Of a DNA stretch of 64,000 nt, positions 37,150-48,288 are shown piece after piece. The DNA is taken from the NCBI RefSeq assembly GCF_018991925.1, contig NW_024756914.1, positions 7,652,127 to 7,716,126 on the forward strand, in the 5' to 3' direction. The notes under the pieces were generated by a model. The model was given only the letters and a program-made list of their open reading frames with translations, had not been told where the DNA came from and did not search any database. A program made the position numbers and the translations under genes. The stretch's first letter is position 1, and each line of letters begins with the position of its first letter. The DNA is from Homarus americanus. Lineage: Eukaryota > Arthropoda > Malacostraca > Decapoda > Nephropidae.

Positions 37150-38035
37150 TATGGGAGCAGGGATACACCCATTTTGTAACCAATCCACTTCTTCTCCAAA
37201 ACCCTAATTCTGTTTCGTCATCACAAATTATAAGTTATTATTTAACACAACTAGAAATTACACGTGTATACAGACGATTCGAGAAGTGTTGTTATTATTA
37301 TACATGAATATTAATTATTTAATAAAGAAAATTATTAAAACATTGGTACATAAACAAAATTACTGGTGACCAAACGGGTTGGTCACGATAGAAGCAGACC
37401 CTGTGAGCAGAGGGCCAGACCACCTCCGCCTTAAGTAAACAAATCATGGCGATACTTGTGACTGAGCGAAAGTAATAATTGTGAAAATTTAATATATCGG
37501 TTATCCTTAATTTCCGGTGGAAATATCATAGAAGAAAAATGTCTTAGAATTGTGTAAACATTACGAAATACATATTTTTAATACAGAAATAAAGACCGAG
37601 TGCTGCTATAAATTCACCACTATTTTTAACCTGTTTCGTCACCGCGTTCATTCCCATCAATATATACACGAAAATAACTGTTACTTGGGATAGAAAATAA
37701 TAAAAAACACAAAGACAATTAATAAAAAAGAACATTGTTAATACGCCTGCAATCATCTCACTGCTCGGCGGTTTCTGCGCTGGTGCCAAATCACCTTCAC
37801 TTCTTCTGTATTTTGTTTATTCACCAATGTTTTAATCATTTTCTTTATTAAATACTATAATTAATATTCACGTATAATAATAACACAATAATTCTCGAGT
37901 CGTCCGTATACTTGTGTAATTTCTATTGATGTAAAATAATAACTTACAATTTGTCCCCAACACCAGCGGCTTTTAGTGGTGACGAAACGGATTTGATATT
38001 GGGAACGAAATGGGGTGTATCCCCTCACACAACTC
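37150..38035. repeat. Foldback element with about 200-bp arms
   Basis: The left arm (gggatacaccc..., ctgtttcgtcatcac..., attaatta...aataaagaaaa, ttaaaacattgg) is answered in reverse complement at 37805-38035. The loop includes a segment like 15018-15170. No coding capacity seen. Confidence 0.6.
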
Positions 38036-38654
38036 TGCTAGAAAGTCAAAACTATGTTTTTCTAGTTTATTTTTGTGTGCTATGATTGGTTCTGACCTTG
38101 ATTTCCATTGGAAATTGCCTGTTTTTTTTAGTTATCGCCCCCTTCTACCCCCAACAAGATAGGGGATCCTGTTGAGAGCCGGGTTTTGGGTGGGGCGATT
38201 TCCGACTAAATTCATGACCAAGTGAATACAAAATACATAAAAAAACACGAGAAAAACATATAAACCTGACCTATCCTAACTCTCTCGGTGTTTTTACGTA
38301 ACCAGATTCTCACAATATGAGGGAATCACTGTTATTTCTTACTTTATTCTGATGTAATATTTACTGGGGTCGGGGGAACACCATGAATTCTAAAAAATGC
38401 TATTGCTTGTTCTTTTTTTCCCCAAAATGCGCAATCAACTCCATATAATTGAAGTGACGCCCATCGCAGACTTCCATGGTCAGAAATTAATTTGAATTTC
38501 GAAGCATGAGAGACCCAAAATCACAATCGAATCTGATTGGGCAAAAAATACCTCAAATTCTAAAAGCAGAAACCACAATTAATTTTAATCGGTGGCATAA
38601 AGAACACTTTTGATTGGCCGTGTGACTTGTAGGCCTATGGGAACGCATGCGCAT
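38036..38654. other. Unassigned sequence
   Basis: No gene or well-defined repeat recognised. Confidence 0.35.
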
Positions 38655-39330
38655 TTTTATTTTTTTACAGGGAATACCCCACCCCAGCACAGGTCATCGA
38701 CACACATGTGGGCCTGGGGGGCGAAAAATAAGAATAAAAATAAGTTAAAAATAGAAAAGGAAAAGATTATATTAATCTACAACACAAAGATGCAGGAAAA
38801 CCAGCTTTTTAAAGTGAGCCAGATTGTATGAGTATGGAAACACAGAAGAAGGCAGAGCATTCCACAGTTTGGCAGTGTGAGGAAAAAAGAATGTACTATG
38901 AGGGGTTATTCTCGTGTGACCGACATCCACAGAGAAACGGTGTTCACCGCGGGCAAGACGAGTGTTATGAGCCCACAGCCTTGCCGGCGGTACACAGGAT
39001 GCCAAATCCAACGAACATTGCCCGTTAAAGTACCTGTAAAAGGGAGAGAGTGAAGCAACATTGTGGCGAAGAGAAAGGGAAGAAAGATTGTCAACTAAAG
39101 GAGGAGAGTTTATAAGACGAAATGCCTTTGATTCCACCCTATCTAACAGTTGGACAGAAGAAGAGCCACCCCAGATATGAGAGCAGTACTCCAAGTTAGG
39201 ACGAATGAATCCCTTATATACAGTAGGTGAAGCAACTGCTGAGGAGTGAAGTAGCTACGGCATCTGTACAGCATTCCCAACTTTCGGGAGGCAACTTTAG
39301 CAATGTTGAGGATGTGTGGCTTCCATGACA
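38655..39330 (-). mobile_element. LINE-B (Jockey/CR1-like), 3' part
   Basis: On the minus strand a LINE C-terminus is followed by an untranslated tail ending in a short poly(A) (plus T run at 38658-38667). The coding part continues beyond MITE-A at 40838-40905. It is 5'-truncated. Confidence 0.7.
38772..39330 (-). pseudogene. LINE-B reverse transcriptase C-terminal domain
   Basis: The minus-strand frames 39143-39331 and 38772-39194 read 'MSWKPHILNIAKVASRKLG', 'YCSHIWGGSSSVQLLDRVES', 'KAFRLINSPP', 'SLSLRHNVASLSPFYRYFNG' and 'TAKLWNALPSSVFP'. This is the conserved tail of Jockey/CR1-type LINE reverse transcriptases. A frameshift near 39200 separates the two pieces. The reading continues upstream across MITE-A as 'LGLTISSN' (40838-40862). 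Confidence 0.7.
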
Positions 39331-39884
39331 TACAGTGGTCCCTCGGTTAACGAGCACAATTCGTTCCAGAAGGTTGCTCGTTAACCGAAACCATTGTTTC
39401 AGTGGGTTTTTGGATAATTGGTTCCAGCTCACCGAAAATTACATACAAACTAAAAATAAATGCAGTAAAGTACACTTACTTTGAGGTGTGCATGTAGAAG
39501 GCTCCTGGTTGATGATGATGATGATGGGAATTAGAATGGGGGTGGAGGAGAAGGGAGAAGAGAAGGCATTGGGGTGAAGGGAGAAGAGAAGGCATTGGGG
39601 TGGAAGAGAAGTCACCCCATGCCGCCATTTCACCCATAAAATTTAAGTTCACTTGGTGTAATTCAAGGTTATTTTCTTTAAATCAACACTGCACTGCGCT
39701 ATATATTATCAATATGTAAAATATATTTCAAAGTGACCAATAATTTGACTGGAAACACAGAAAAAAAGCATTTATGTTGAAGAGTCTCTAACAAGATGTT
39801 CCTTCCTCTGAACCGATAAACAAACTAACGCCAAGCTTGGTGTGTTGAGTGGCTGTTTGGCGCACAAAAAACTAGTTTCCTGTA

Positions 39885-40514
39885 CAGTGAACCCTCACTT
39901 TACGCGGTCAATTGAACCCACGGCGGCCCGCGCAAAGTGAGAAACGCGTAAAGTGAACAACATAACATATGGGATTAATTGAAATAGAGACCGGGCCGAC
40001 CCTCAAACTCCACTTTTTCAGACACAATACCTACGTTGTAGTAAAAATAACTTCTTAATTTTATGATGGTATGCACACACAATTAATAAGTAAGAGAAAT
40101 ATCAATAATAGTAGGTTTTTTAACACTTACATTAGTAGAAAAGATGGCTGGGCACACGGGGATGGGGGGTTGGTTCCGAGGCAGAGGGCAGATTATTGGC
40201 CCTCACCTGCATCACTTGTATCAATTGTATCACTATCCACCACAGAGGCTTGCAGGGCCTCTTTGTCAAACCTCTCAAAGTCCATATCCTCACTATCATT
40301 ATCACTATCACTGACTTGGGCCGGCTGTGGTGGGTGGCGGGTGAAGAACTCGGTAATGTTTTGATGACTGGGCGACCTTGTACGCAACCTGCTCGCGCCG
40401 CTCTCCGCGTGAAAGGATACACACACCGCGGAAAGTGAGCATTCCGGTTTCGGCAGGGTACTGCGTAAACGTGGAAATGCGTAAAGTGAAACCGCGTAAA
40501 GCGGGGGTTTACTG
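39885..40514 (-). mobile_element. Tigger-derived MITE, 630 bp, inside MITE-A
   Basis: Ends are CAGTGAACCCTCACTTTACG and, inverted, CAGTAAACCCCCGCTTTACG, with TA duplicated at 39883-39884 and 40515-40516. The interior matches the 3' non-coding segment and the C-terminal coding end of the intact Tigger at 61494-62010. It is an internal-deletion derivative that needs transposase in trans. Confidence 0.85.
40193..40365 (-). pseudogene. Tigger transposase C-terminal remnant with PIP-box
   Basis: On the minus strand the frame reads 'HQNITEFFTRHPPQPAQVSD' and an acidic tail ending 'DTSDAGEGQ'. It corresponds to the last about 60 residues of the intact transposase and keeps the QxxIxxFF motif, a PCNA-interacting peptide form. 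All catalytic and DNA-binding parts are deleted. Confidence 0.6.
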
Positions 40515-40905
40515 TACTTCAATTATGTTCAATAATTGTTAAAATGACCAAAAAATTTAATATAAAACTTTTACAATTATTGAATAGTACAACCTTCTTG
40601 ATACTGTATTTACTAAAATGGTAAGGAATTTAAGCCCTAAAACCGATTACTGTATTGGCGGACTAATACTACAGCTGGTGGGCAGCCAAATGTAGGCGAA
40701 AACATGTTGGGAAAAATTTGTAAAAAATTCGTTAACCGAGGGTTTGCTCGTTAACCGAAGTGAAGAATCTTATGGAAGGTAATTCGCTAACCGAAATTTC
40801 GTTAACCGAGGCGCTCGTTAACCGAGGGATCACTGTATTAGAGGAAATGGTGAGGCCTAGCATATCTATTTTAGAATTTGGCAGAATGATTGCGTCCTGG
40901 AATGT

Positions 40906-41489
40906 GATTGGTGGTTAATCATCTAATTTGGAAAGGGTACAGTAATTGGTAAATACTGAGTTTTATTACTATTGAATTTAACCAAGTTTCTACCTCCCCA
41001 TAATGATTTATGAAAGGGTAGGCGATAATGGCTGAAGAGTAATGGAATTAAATAGAGAAAGATTTGGTATTCGTTACCTGTTATTATACGTTTCCGACGG
41101 TAATGTAATAGAAGAAAATTATCTTAGAATTAGACGTATTTTTCGAATATGATAAAAAATTTGGGGTAGGAATGTGTGAACTGCTATAAAAATACCGTAT
41201 GTTTTTCCGATGGTTTTTGCTATGTTTTGAACGATTTTAATGTTCATTTCCATCGGAAACCACCGGGTATTTGTGATTTTCCCTATCCCAAAACCCCTGG
41301 TTCTCATTGAGGATAAGGTGGGAGGTTTTTTTTTTTAACTTGTGATTTCTGATAGAAGTGAATATCAAAATCGTTCAAAACACAAATCAATTATTGGAAA
41401 AACGTCGTTTTGTTATTCAATTGCACTGGGACACACTTATTAAAATTTACCTTTTGCGAATGCTTTAACAGATAAAATTACCCATAATA
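40906..41489. other. Unassigned sequence
   Basis: No supported gene. Short strings near 41085-41145 resemble the dispersed repeat seen at 15080 and 37510. Confidence 0.35.
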
Positions 41490-41552
41490 TTAGTTGTTCA
41501 AAGTGGACAGGCCTTTTGAGTAGAATGAAAAGTGGGGTAAAATACTTAAATT

Positions 41553-41889
41553 CATGTTTTTGGTGTTCAGTATGTGTTGGTGTTGTTTTTGGTGTTCAGT
41601 ATGTGTTGGTGTTGTTTTTGGTGTTCAGTATGTGTTGGTGTTGTTTTTGGTGTTCAGTATGTGTTGGTGTTGTTTTTGGTGTTCAGTATGTGTTGGTGTT
41701 GTTTTTGGTGTTCAGTATGTGTTGGTGTTGTTTTTGGTGTTCAGTATGTGTTGGTGTTGTTTTTGGTGTTCAGTATGTGTTGGTGTTGTTTTTGGTGTTC
41801 AGTATGTGTTGGTGTTGTTTTTGGTGTTCAGTATGTGTTGGTGTTGTTTTTGGTGTTCAGTATGTGTTGGTGTTGTTTTTGGTGTTCAG
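41553..41889. repeat. 29-bp minisatellite, about 11.6 perfect copies
   Basis: The unit tttttggtgttcagtatg + tgttggtgttg repeats every 29 bp without a mismatch that I can see. As 29 is not a multiple of 3 and no frame contains a stop, all three plus frames stay open, creating three spurious overlapping frames. Flanking sequence resembles 43690-43900, where only one ggtgttcag occurs, so the array expanded locally. Confidence 0.95.
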
Positions 41890-42065
41890 GTAGGAAGGGA
41901 TCCATAAACTTTAAAATGATTCCGAACATTTTAACAAGTTCGGAAACATTAGGTCAGGTTTTCAAATGTTTGTTTGGTGTTATTTTTAGTATTTTCCCCC
42001 ACATTTTCCTCTACTTCAAAGCCCTGTCCCACTTTGAGCAACTAATGTTGTGGGTAATTTATTGA

Positions 42066-42890
42066 TTAACCCTTAGGCCCCGGGTAACGTTCCAGAACGC
42101 GCACCTTTTCCCGCCACTGTTTAAATGCCCAGTGCGGGTTTTCAGGTTCCAGTGTGACTATTTGCCTGTCACACCACACCTCGGCCACAAGGAAGTTTCC
42201 TGAACATAATTACCTACCTTTGTTTGTTTGATTTTCATTGTTTGTCCTTTTATATCATGTTGTATCAAAGTAATATTTGCTAAAAGTAGTGTAGTTGTAT
42301 TGTAGTACAGTATAACTGTAAAATAATGCTATGATTATGCAAAAAATGCATTTATTTGTGGAATTGTTATTCCGATAATTATTTTATGCATTACTTGCTC
42401 TCCCAAACACAGAGACAGCCTGATGACCGACTACGTGTGTTGCCAAGTACTTTTTATGAAAAATAATGTAAATAAAATATTCTAAATGAAATATTTATAG
42501 GAAGTAAGTATTATGATCAGTAAATGCATTATTGGCCAACTCGGACACAAAGGCAAACGGGAAAATGACCCCTAAGTGCGTAGTGACAGCGAGCGCTCGG
42601 TGTAAAAAAAACAACTTTCCCCTTAGTCCCCTCGTCACTGAGGCATCAGGGAAGTTTCTAGAGGGTCAATATATAGTTTTTCTTACGTCATTTTTATCGT
42701 TTTATCATTTATAAGGGTTAAAAATTATTTTTGGAAAAGTAGATTTTTTTCTTTTTACCCTGCGTGAGGCACCCTACCCTAGCCTGGGGCGTGATGGTTA
42801 AAATACTCAAAAAATATACATTTCTGACGGAAATGTTAGAATAAGTTATTTTTAGTTTTTCTCTTTCTCTCCATATAAGACTCAATATAC
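42066..42890. other. Unassigned sequence
   Basis: No gene or known repeat recognised. A short G+C-richer stretch at 42080-42150 shows no coding pattern. Confidence 0.35.
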
Positions 42891-42894
42891 TGTA

Positions 42895-43380
42895 CAGTAT
42901 AGTCTCGATTTACGCGGATTTTGTTTCCACGTTTGGTCATTTACACGGTACCCTGCCAGAACCGGAATGCCCAATTTACGCGGTGCATCTTCTCATAAAC
43001 GGAGAGCGGCTACTAACTTAAGTGTTAAATCTAACCTTGATTTTTTCTAACCTAACTTAACGTAAGTGTTAAACCTTGATTTTTTCTAACCTAACCTAAC
43101 CTGACGTAAGTGCTAAACCTTGATTTTTCTTTTACCTGGTACAGTATATTATTCTCTTATTGATATTTCTCTTCTATATTATGTGTGTGTGCATACCATC
43201 ATAAAGTTAGGATACTATTTTTATTACAACGTAGGTATTGTGTCTGAAAAAGTGGAGCTTGGGGGTACGCCCAGTCTCTATTTCAATTAATCCCATATGT
43301 TCTGTTATTCCATTTACGCGTTTCTCGTTTTACGCTCTACTCCGCGGGTTCAATTGACCGCGTAAATCGGGGTATTACTG
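42895..43380 (+). mobile_element. Tigger-derived MITE, 486 bp
   Basis: Ends are CAGTATAGTCTCGATTTACG and, inverted, CAGTAATACCCCGATTTACG, with TA on each side (42893-42894, 43381-43382). The interior near 43240-43300 matches the Tigger non-coding segment around gtggagcttgggggt and the string attaatcccatatg. No transposase remains. Short taacctaacct runs lie inside. Confidence 0.8.
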
Positions 43381-45420
43381 TACTGTATAAGTAGGTGTTG
43401 GCAATTTCTAAATATTTACCAAGTAAGCATTTGCCCGAGAAAATGAATAAAGGTGAAAATAATCAGCGTAAAAAACTGTCTGAAAACACCCCTTATAATT
43501 ACTGAACTTCTGACAGTCACGAGTCGTATATTAGCCGTTTTTTCTTGTTTTTGGGGGGTAGATTTGGAAGACTCACCCGGCACCGAGTTTTATTTCGGCA
43601 ATGTGTTTTTTAGGTGGGAATTTATTTTTTCTATGGCGTTTCTGTCGCAAATGAGCCGTTATAGAGATATGACCCCCACCCCTCCCCCAACTACCAACAA
43701 TATTGGTTGGTCAAAGTGGGCAGGGCCCTGAAGTAGAGGGAAATTGTGGGGTCAAATACTCAAAAGAACACCAAACAAACCTTTGAAAACCTGACCTAAC
43801 CTAACCTATATAAATCCTCATCTGGTGTTCAGATAAGAAGGGACCCATAAACTTGAAAGCAATTTGTAACCTTTTTACAAGTCAGGAAAAGTATACGGTA
43901 TTTTAAAATCTTATTCCATTTTAGTCAATTATTGAAAGCGATATAGTAGACTAGCAGTATTTGAAGTTGAAAAGCTTATAATAAAATACGCAGGTACATT
44001 TTCAAGGACCTTTCAACATAAAAGCTTAGATTGAAATTAAATGTTTCCAACAACAATTATAAGAAATTGAGTTACTTAATACAGAACTGTGCTGTAGTTG
44101 CATTCAGTAATCAAAGTTGAAGAATCTCAAATGGTATTTTAAAATCATTAGTGTTTCACCAGTGTCAGCATTAAGATGACTTATATGTGGAGTGTATACT
44201 GTACAGTACAGTGTACCACCAATGCTGAATATTGTTTTACTTTCCACTGATGATGGGGGAGAACAAAGATGCTTGTTTCCAAGGAGACTTAAAGTTGCAA
44301 GTACTGTATGTTCTTATTGATTTTCCACCAATCTAAAGGATTCCATCACGTGCTTGCACTTGTAATGTCTGGTAGCTGTCCATTTCAGTTCTTGACAGTT
44401 GACGTTGTTACACAATGTTTTTGCTCTTTGAAGAACTCCTTGGAATTGATTTTGGTTCTATAGACTGTGAACGATCACTGTCACCCTCTGTCACTTACTG
44501 GTCTAAGCATTAATCAAATTCAAAGTCACTAAAGTCATTAATTTGCACAAGTCTCTAGGTTCTGCACTTGAGGTTCACTGGAATGTGTACTGTTATGGTT
44601 TACTTTCTCTTCTCAAGACAAGCTGACCATTGCTCTCTCTAGGTTAACTTCAGGTATTTTAGACGTTTCATCACCTTCACCTTCAGGGTATCCTTGTATC
44701 CTGGATCAAGATATGTTGCCAGTATTGGGTTGGTGTCATCAAATTATCTATGAAATCTTCTCCAGTGATGCCTTGATGGCAGTGAGAGTACTGTACTGTA
44801 ATGCCTAACCTAGAAAACCGAGCATCTGCTGATGCTTTAGTTATGAACATTGAAAGAAACTTGATTTAAGGGATTATTTCTGAAACAGTGCTTGATCTTT
44901 CACTCAACCCAACAGTGGTGTTGTGGGAAAATATCATGAAATACTTGCTGTTACAATGAGAGGGGACATTTTGTATTAATATTGTACATTGAACAAAGAT
45001 AGAATGTATTTGTTGACCCAAAATATTTAATATATGTTAGAGAAAATATGACTCCTAGTTGCATTCCAGAGGTGGTCACTCATGGTAAGATCTGCCATAT
45101 ATGTAATAATAAAAATGGACCGTTTGGGCTGTCAGAGATGAAAATTAATGATAAAATTATGAAAATATCGGCTGAAAATTAGCCGATACCGGTACTCCAA
45201 GAGTAGGCCGATACAACGGTACAGCCCTAATTATTACCTATTTAAGCAAAAGTCTTCCCACGCATACACACCCATGTTCTTTTTGGTATTTTTAGTTTAA
45301 TATTATTTTGTATTTATTTTTTAGTCTCATTAGAGTACAGTACAGTATTACATTGAAATGACTTTTGGTAATGGTAGAGCAGACAGTACCAGAGGGACTT
45401 TATGGAGTGGCTGTGGCTAG
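43381..45420. other. About 2 kb with no supported gene
   Basis: 43690-43900 is related to the minisatellite flanks. Near 45150-45230 the string gccgataccggtactcc followed by acggtacagccct resembles one end of a hAT-type repeat, but I could not find the partner end. The rest looks unique and non-coding. Confidence 0.35.
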
Positions 45421-45681
45421 TTGTCCGCTTGTCAGTTAGGTATTTTTTTTAGACTAATACCAGAAGGAGTTGATAGAATTGGACAAAACTTTGTGGGAAC
45501 ATTATTTACAATCTGTTAAATAGATAAGTGGAAACGAGAATGTACAGAACCTATTAGAACTTGACCTAACCAACTTAACCTAAAGTTGGTTAGTGTGCAA
45601 TTAACATATCCACAAAGTTTCGTCCAGTCTATCAACTCCTGGTGTTAGTCTAAAAAAAATACCTAACTGACAACCGGACGA
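45421..45681. repeat. Foldback repeat, about 80-bp arms
   Basis: Left arm ttgtccgcttgtcagttagg... to 45505 is mirrored at 45603-45681 (...cctaactgacaaccggacga). The centre has aacttgacctaaccaactt. A second, smaller foldback (gatgtcgtttggatgatac and its complement) follows at 45716-45878. Confidence 0.65.
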
Positions 45682-45878
45682 ATATCCACATCATTATGGA
45701 ACTGCGCCAAATTTTCAGATGTCGTTTGGATGATACAGGTACACTGTACTAAGAAAATTTAAATGACAATGCACAGAACGTATTAGAACTTTTCTTATAC
45801 CTAACCTCATCTACCTTCCTAACCTGTGCATCGTTGATTCTATTTTTTTACTGCCGTGTCATCCAAACAACATCTCTA

Positions 45879-46192
45879 GCAAAAATGAACGAATTTAATC
45901 CATTATAAATTGTACTAAACATGGCTGATGAGATCGTCGTTTGTTTCTTGACATGTAAACAAAGACTGCAGACACTACCGTATAGCAGATGATGTGAACC
46001 AAAACATGGTCGGCACGAGAGATCCACCGGCATTATAATTACGGTAAATAATTTATGTCTTCTCCTACAAAGCATGTAGAGACGTGAAATTGCTGTCATA
46101 TGATCAGTGTTCGTACCCCGTTGTTTCCTTCTTTCATGCCCTGCCCACTAACAACCAATTTATGATTGAAGCATTGGCTAAAAATAAAAATA
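45879..46192. other. Unassigned sequence
   Basis: No supported gene; the minus-strand frame 45848-46099 shows no recognisable domain. Confidence 0.3.
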
Positions 46193-46320
46193 CAGTAAAG
46201 CCTCCGATAACAACGGTTCAACTAACGAAGATTCATATCTAAGACCCTGGTTAATTTAGGACCCAGTTCAATTTACTCCATTATTTTTTTCGAATTTAAG
46301 ACAAAATAAAAAAAAATTAT
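46193..46320. mobile_element. Possible terminal fragment of another Tigger-like MITE
   Basis: CAGTAAAGCCTCCGATAACA follows a TA and has the style of Tigger ends. It is cut off by the next Tigger at 46322. Confidence 0.3.
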
Positions 46321-46321
46321 A

Positions 46322-47150
46322 TAGTAAAACCCCGCTTTACGTGGTTTCACTTTACGAGTTTCCACGTTTACGCGGTATCCTGCCGAACACGGAATGCTCA
46401 CTTTACGCAGTGAGTGTACCCTTTTACTGGGAGAGTGGCTGGCGGTCCTCTCGCGCCGTGACATTTTTGGATTCAAACCTCCTGCCATCTCTCCCGCCAT
46501 CCTGGGTAAGCGGTGCGAGTAGGTTGCGCAGTGTACAGTATGTCTTTGTTGCGTTATCGGTGAAGTCATATGACGTATCGGACTGTGATTGGGCCAAGCA
46601 TCTTTACCTCCCTCCCTCGCTAGCTGTGATTGGTTTAATGTACTATGACGTGCCCCGCCGCGGGAGCGTTCAAGCCCCTTGACCTACTCGCGTCAGTTAC
46701 ACCCCTCCCGGCTACACCGTGCATATTGGTATCCATTGTTCCATAAGAATGGCTTCCACCGGACCACCACCACAAAGAAACCTTGCATTACCTGGACCCA
46801 GCCGCCCTAAGCCAAAGAAGATACTACATTCCCTAAGCTACGAAATTAAATACAAGATCATCCAAGAGTTGGAGAAAGGAACAAGACAGGTTGATCTCGC
46901 GTGCCAGCATGGTCTTAATGAGTCTACGATCAGGACAATTAAGAAGGATGCAGCCAAGATAAAGGAGCACATGAACATCACAAAGTCTACAGGTGCTTCT
47001 ATGATCAAGTATTGCCACAACTAGGTGCTTCTCAAGACGGAGAAATTACTTGTGAGCTACTTGATCCGTCAGGCGCGACGGAACATGGCGGTGGACATGC
47101 GCTCAGTTAAGGAGTGTGCACGTGAACTGTGGCTTCGTTCTCACACACAC
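46322..47150 (+). mobile_element. Tigger copy, 5' part, truncated
   Basis: It starts near agtaaaaccccgctttacg, the family's end, and includes the 5' non-coding region and the first third of the transposase. It is interrupted at about 47150 by the poly(A) end of an R2-like element on the minus strand. No continuation is seen on the far side within the window. Confidence 0.7.
46749..47136 (+). pseudogene. Tigger transposase N-terminal fragment
   Basis: From ATG 46749 the frame reads MASTGPPPQRNLALPGPSRP, then the helix-turn-helix 'LSYEIKYKIIQELEKGTRQV' and 'NESTIRTIKKDAAKIKEHMN', a TAG at 47022, and then 'LVSYLIRQARRNMAVDMRSV'. It is clearly homologous to the intact gene at 61846-63768 (same start, same order) but has a stop and no catalytic domain. 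Confidence 0.75.
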
Positions 47151-47964
47151 TACTTTTTTTTTTTTTTTTATGGCCTCCATCCTCCCCCAATAGCTACACC
47201 TTCACCATCATTTTATAACCTTATAATTAAATATCCTAATACATAAGTAGCTATCCTAGCTGTGTTGAGTTGGTTGAGCTGCAGATCTATGCGGCATTCA
47301 GTGACTGTTGCCTCATAGTCAATATCTGAAACTGTTGTCGGCTTTGGGGCCGATGCTCTCGTTCCTAGAGCAAAGCAGACCTAAGGAGAGAGAAGGACAG
47401 TTGACATATCATCCAGGCTATAACATAACTTCTGGGCTGCTGCTTCTGTTCGGATAGCACCTCTGTGAGTCTGGCGTAGAAGCATCTTGCACTTGGTCCC
47501 ATCCCGCCAGAGGTTGTGAACATCAGAGGATTGAAGCTGCCTTGATCAACGTTCTGAATTCTCTCCCCATATGCCCTTATCTTGTCGGTCTCGTTCCTCC
47601 TGTGTGCAGCATTGAGAGCTAAGTTACAGTGACATGCGGCCATGAGATAAAAGGAATCCTCGAGCACTGACGTCAACACGGGCTTTGTTGGATGTGTTTG
47701 AAGTCCTATGTTGGAAGTTCTTAGTGTCCAATGGAAGGAGGGTCGGTTCTACCCTGACATCACGACAGATTTCCTTGAACATATTTGCTGTGAGATCCCT
47801 TACTTCGTTATGCCTCATGCATATGAAGCCCCCTTTCTTGCACACCATGGCGTGAGCGACGTCATAGAAAGAGCCACATACGCATTGGGAGGGCAAACCT
47901 TCCACTGCCCTACTGTACCTTAGAGCAATGACATCTGTAAATTCTTGTTTATTGAGACTGAAAC
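47151..47964 (-). pseudogene. R2-like retroelement, C-terminal part (zinc knuckle and nuclease-like domain)
   Basis: On the minus strand from 47964 the reading gives 'SLNKQEFTDVIALRYS', a CVCG...H...C cluster near 47840-47884 (C-x-C-x7-H-x3-C), 'MRHNEVRDLTANMFKEI', 'ARVDVSARGF', and later 'GSFNPLMFTTSGGMGPSARC'. A CCHC knuckle followed by RHN/RHD and an (R/K)xD motif is the layout of restriction-like endonucleases of R2-type LINEs. Frameshifts occur near 47650 and 47370. It ends in a poly(A) (plus T run 47151-47167). The N-terminal portion is at 53707-54362, across the Gypsy insertion. Confidence 0.55.
47960..47964. other. Target-site duplication, left (GAAAC)
   Basis: GAAAC precedes the 5' LTR and is repeated at 53702-53706 after the 3' LTR, as expected for Gypsy integration. 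Confidence 0.9.
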
Positions 47965-48270
47965 TGTATGTATATGTATGTATATTATGTATGTGCTCCA
48001 TTTGTATACTATTTATTCAGCCTAGCTAGTAGCGTGTGGCAATGTATTTATCAGTGTCCCACATGCCTAATTAATGTGCCTGCCAACATATGGAAGCTGT
48101 TTATGTATCACTTGCCATACGTCGCCTAGAGAGCAGTTGACCAGCAGACAGGTTGAGGAGCGCTACTTCCCTTGTGTACATATCTCTTATCCAGTAAATC
48201 GAACCTATAAAATTATACAGGTGTTTGTGTTCGCTCCTGTATATTGAACTTATTACCCAGAACACGAACA
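47965..48270 (+). repeat. 5' LTR of the Gypsy element
   Basis: It begins TGTATGTATATG and ends ACACGAACA. A possible TATA-like region (cctataaaattata) lies about 60 bp from its end. Confidence 0.95.
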
Positions 48271-48288
48271 TGGCGCAGTGTGTACTTT
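48271..48288 (+). promoter_or_regulatory. Primer-binding site of the Gypsy element
   Basis: TGGCGCAGTGTG begins directly after the 5' LTR; the leading TGG fits a tRNA 3' end. About 500 bp of untranslated leader follows before gag. Confidence 0.6.

Larger units (their letters stand above)
39333..40835. mobile_element. MITE-A, complete, inserted in LINE-B
   Basis: Ends are CAGTGGTCCCTCGGTTAACG and its near reverse complement, with TA on each side (39331-39332 and 40836-40837). Without the Tigger derivative nested at 39885-40514 it is about 870 bp. Rejoining the flanks restores a continuous LINE-B reading, which proves the insertion. No coding capacity; the TA target suggests a Tigger/mariner-type transposase. 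Confidence 0.8.

Noticed and set aside
38828..39028. Plus-strand frame of 66 codons
   Set aside because: It overlaps the LINE-B reading on the minus strand, which has clear family motifs.
40071..40438. Plus-strand frames over the Tigger-derived MITE
   Set aside because: The minus strand carries the conserved transposase tail; the plus frames are shadows.
41553..41889. CRISPR-like array
   Set aside because: Units are contiguous with no spacers, and the genome is eukaryotic.
41516..42065. Three overlapping repetitive frames rich in Val/Phe/Cys
   Set aside because: They are produced by the 29-bp minisatellite, which is open in all forward frames; no independent coding evidence.
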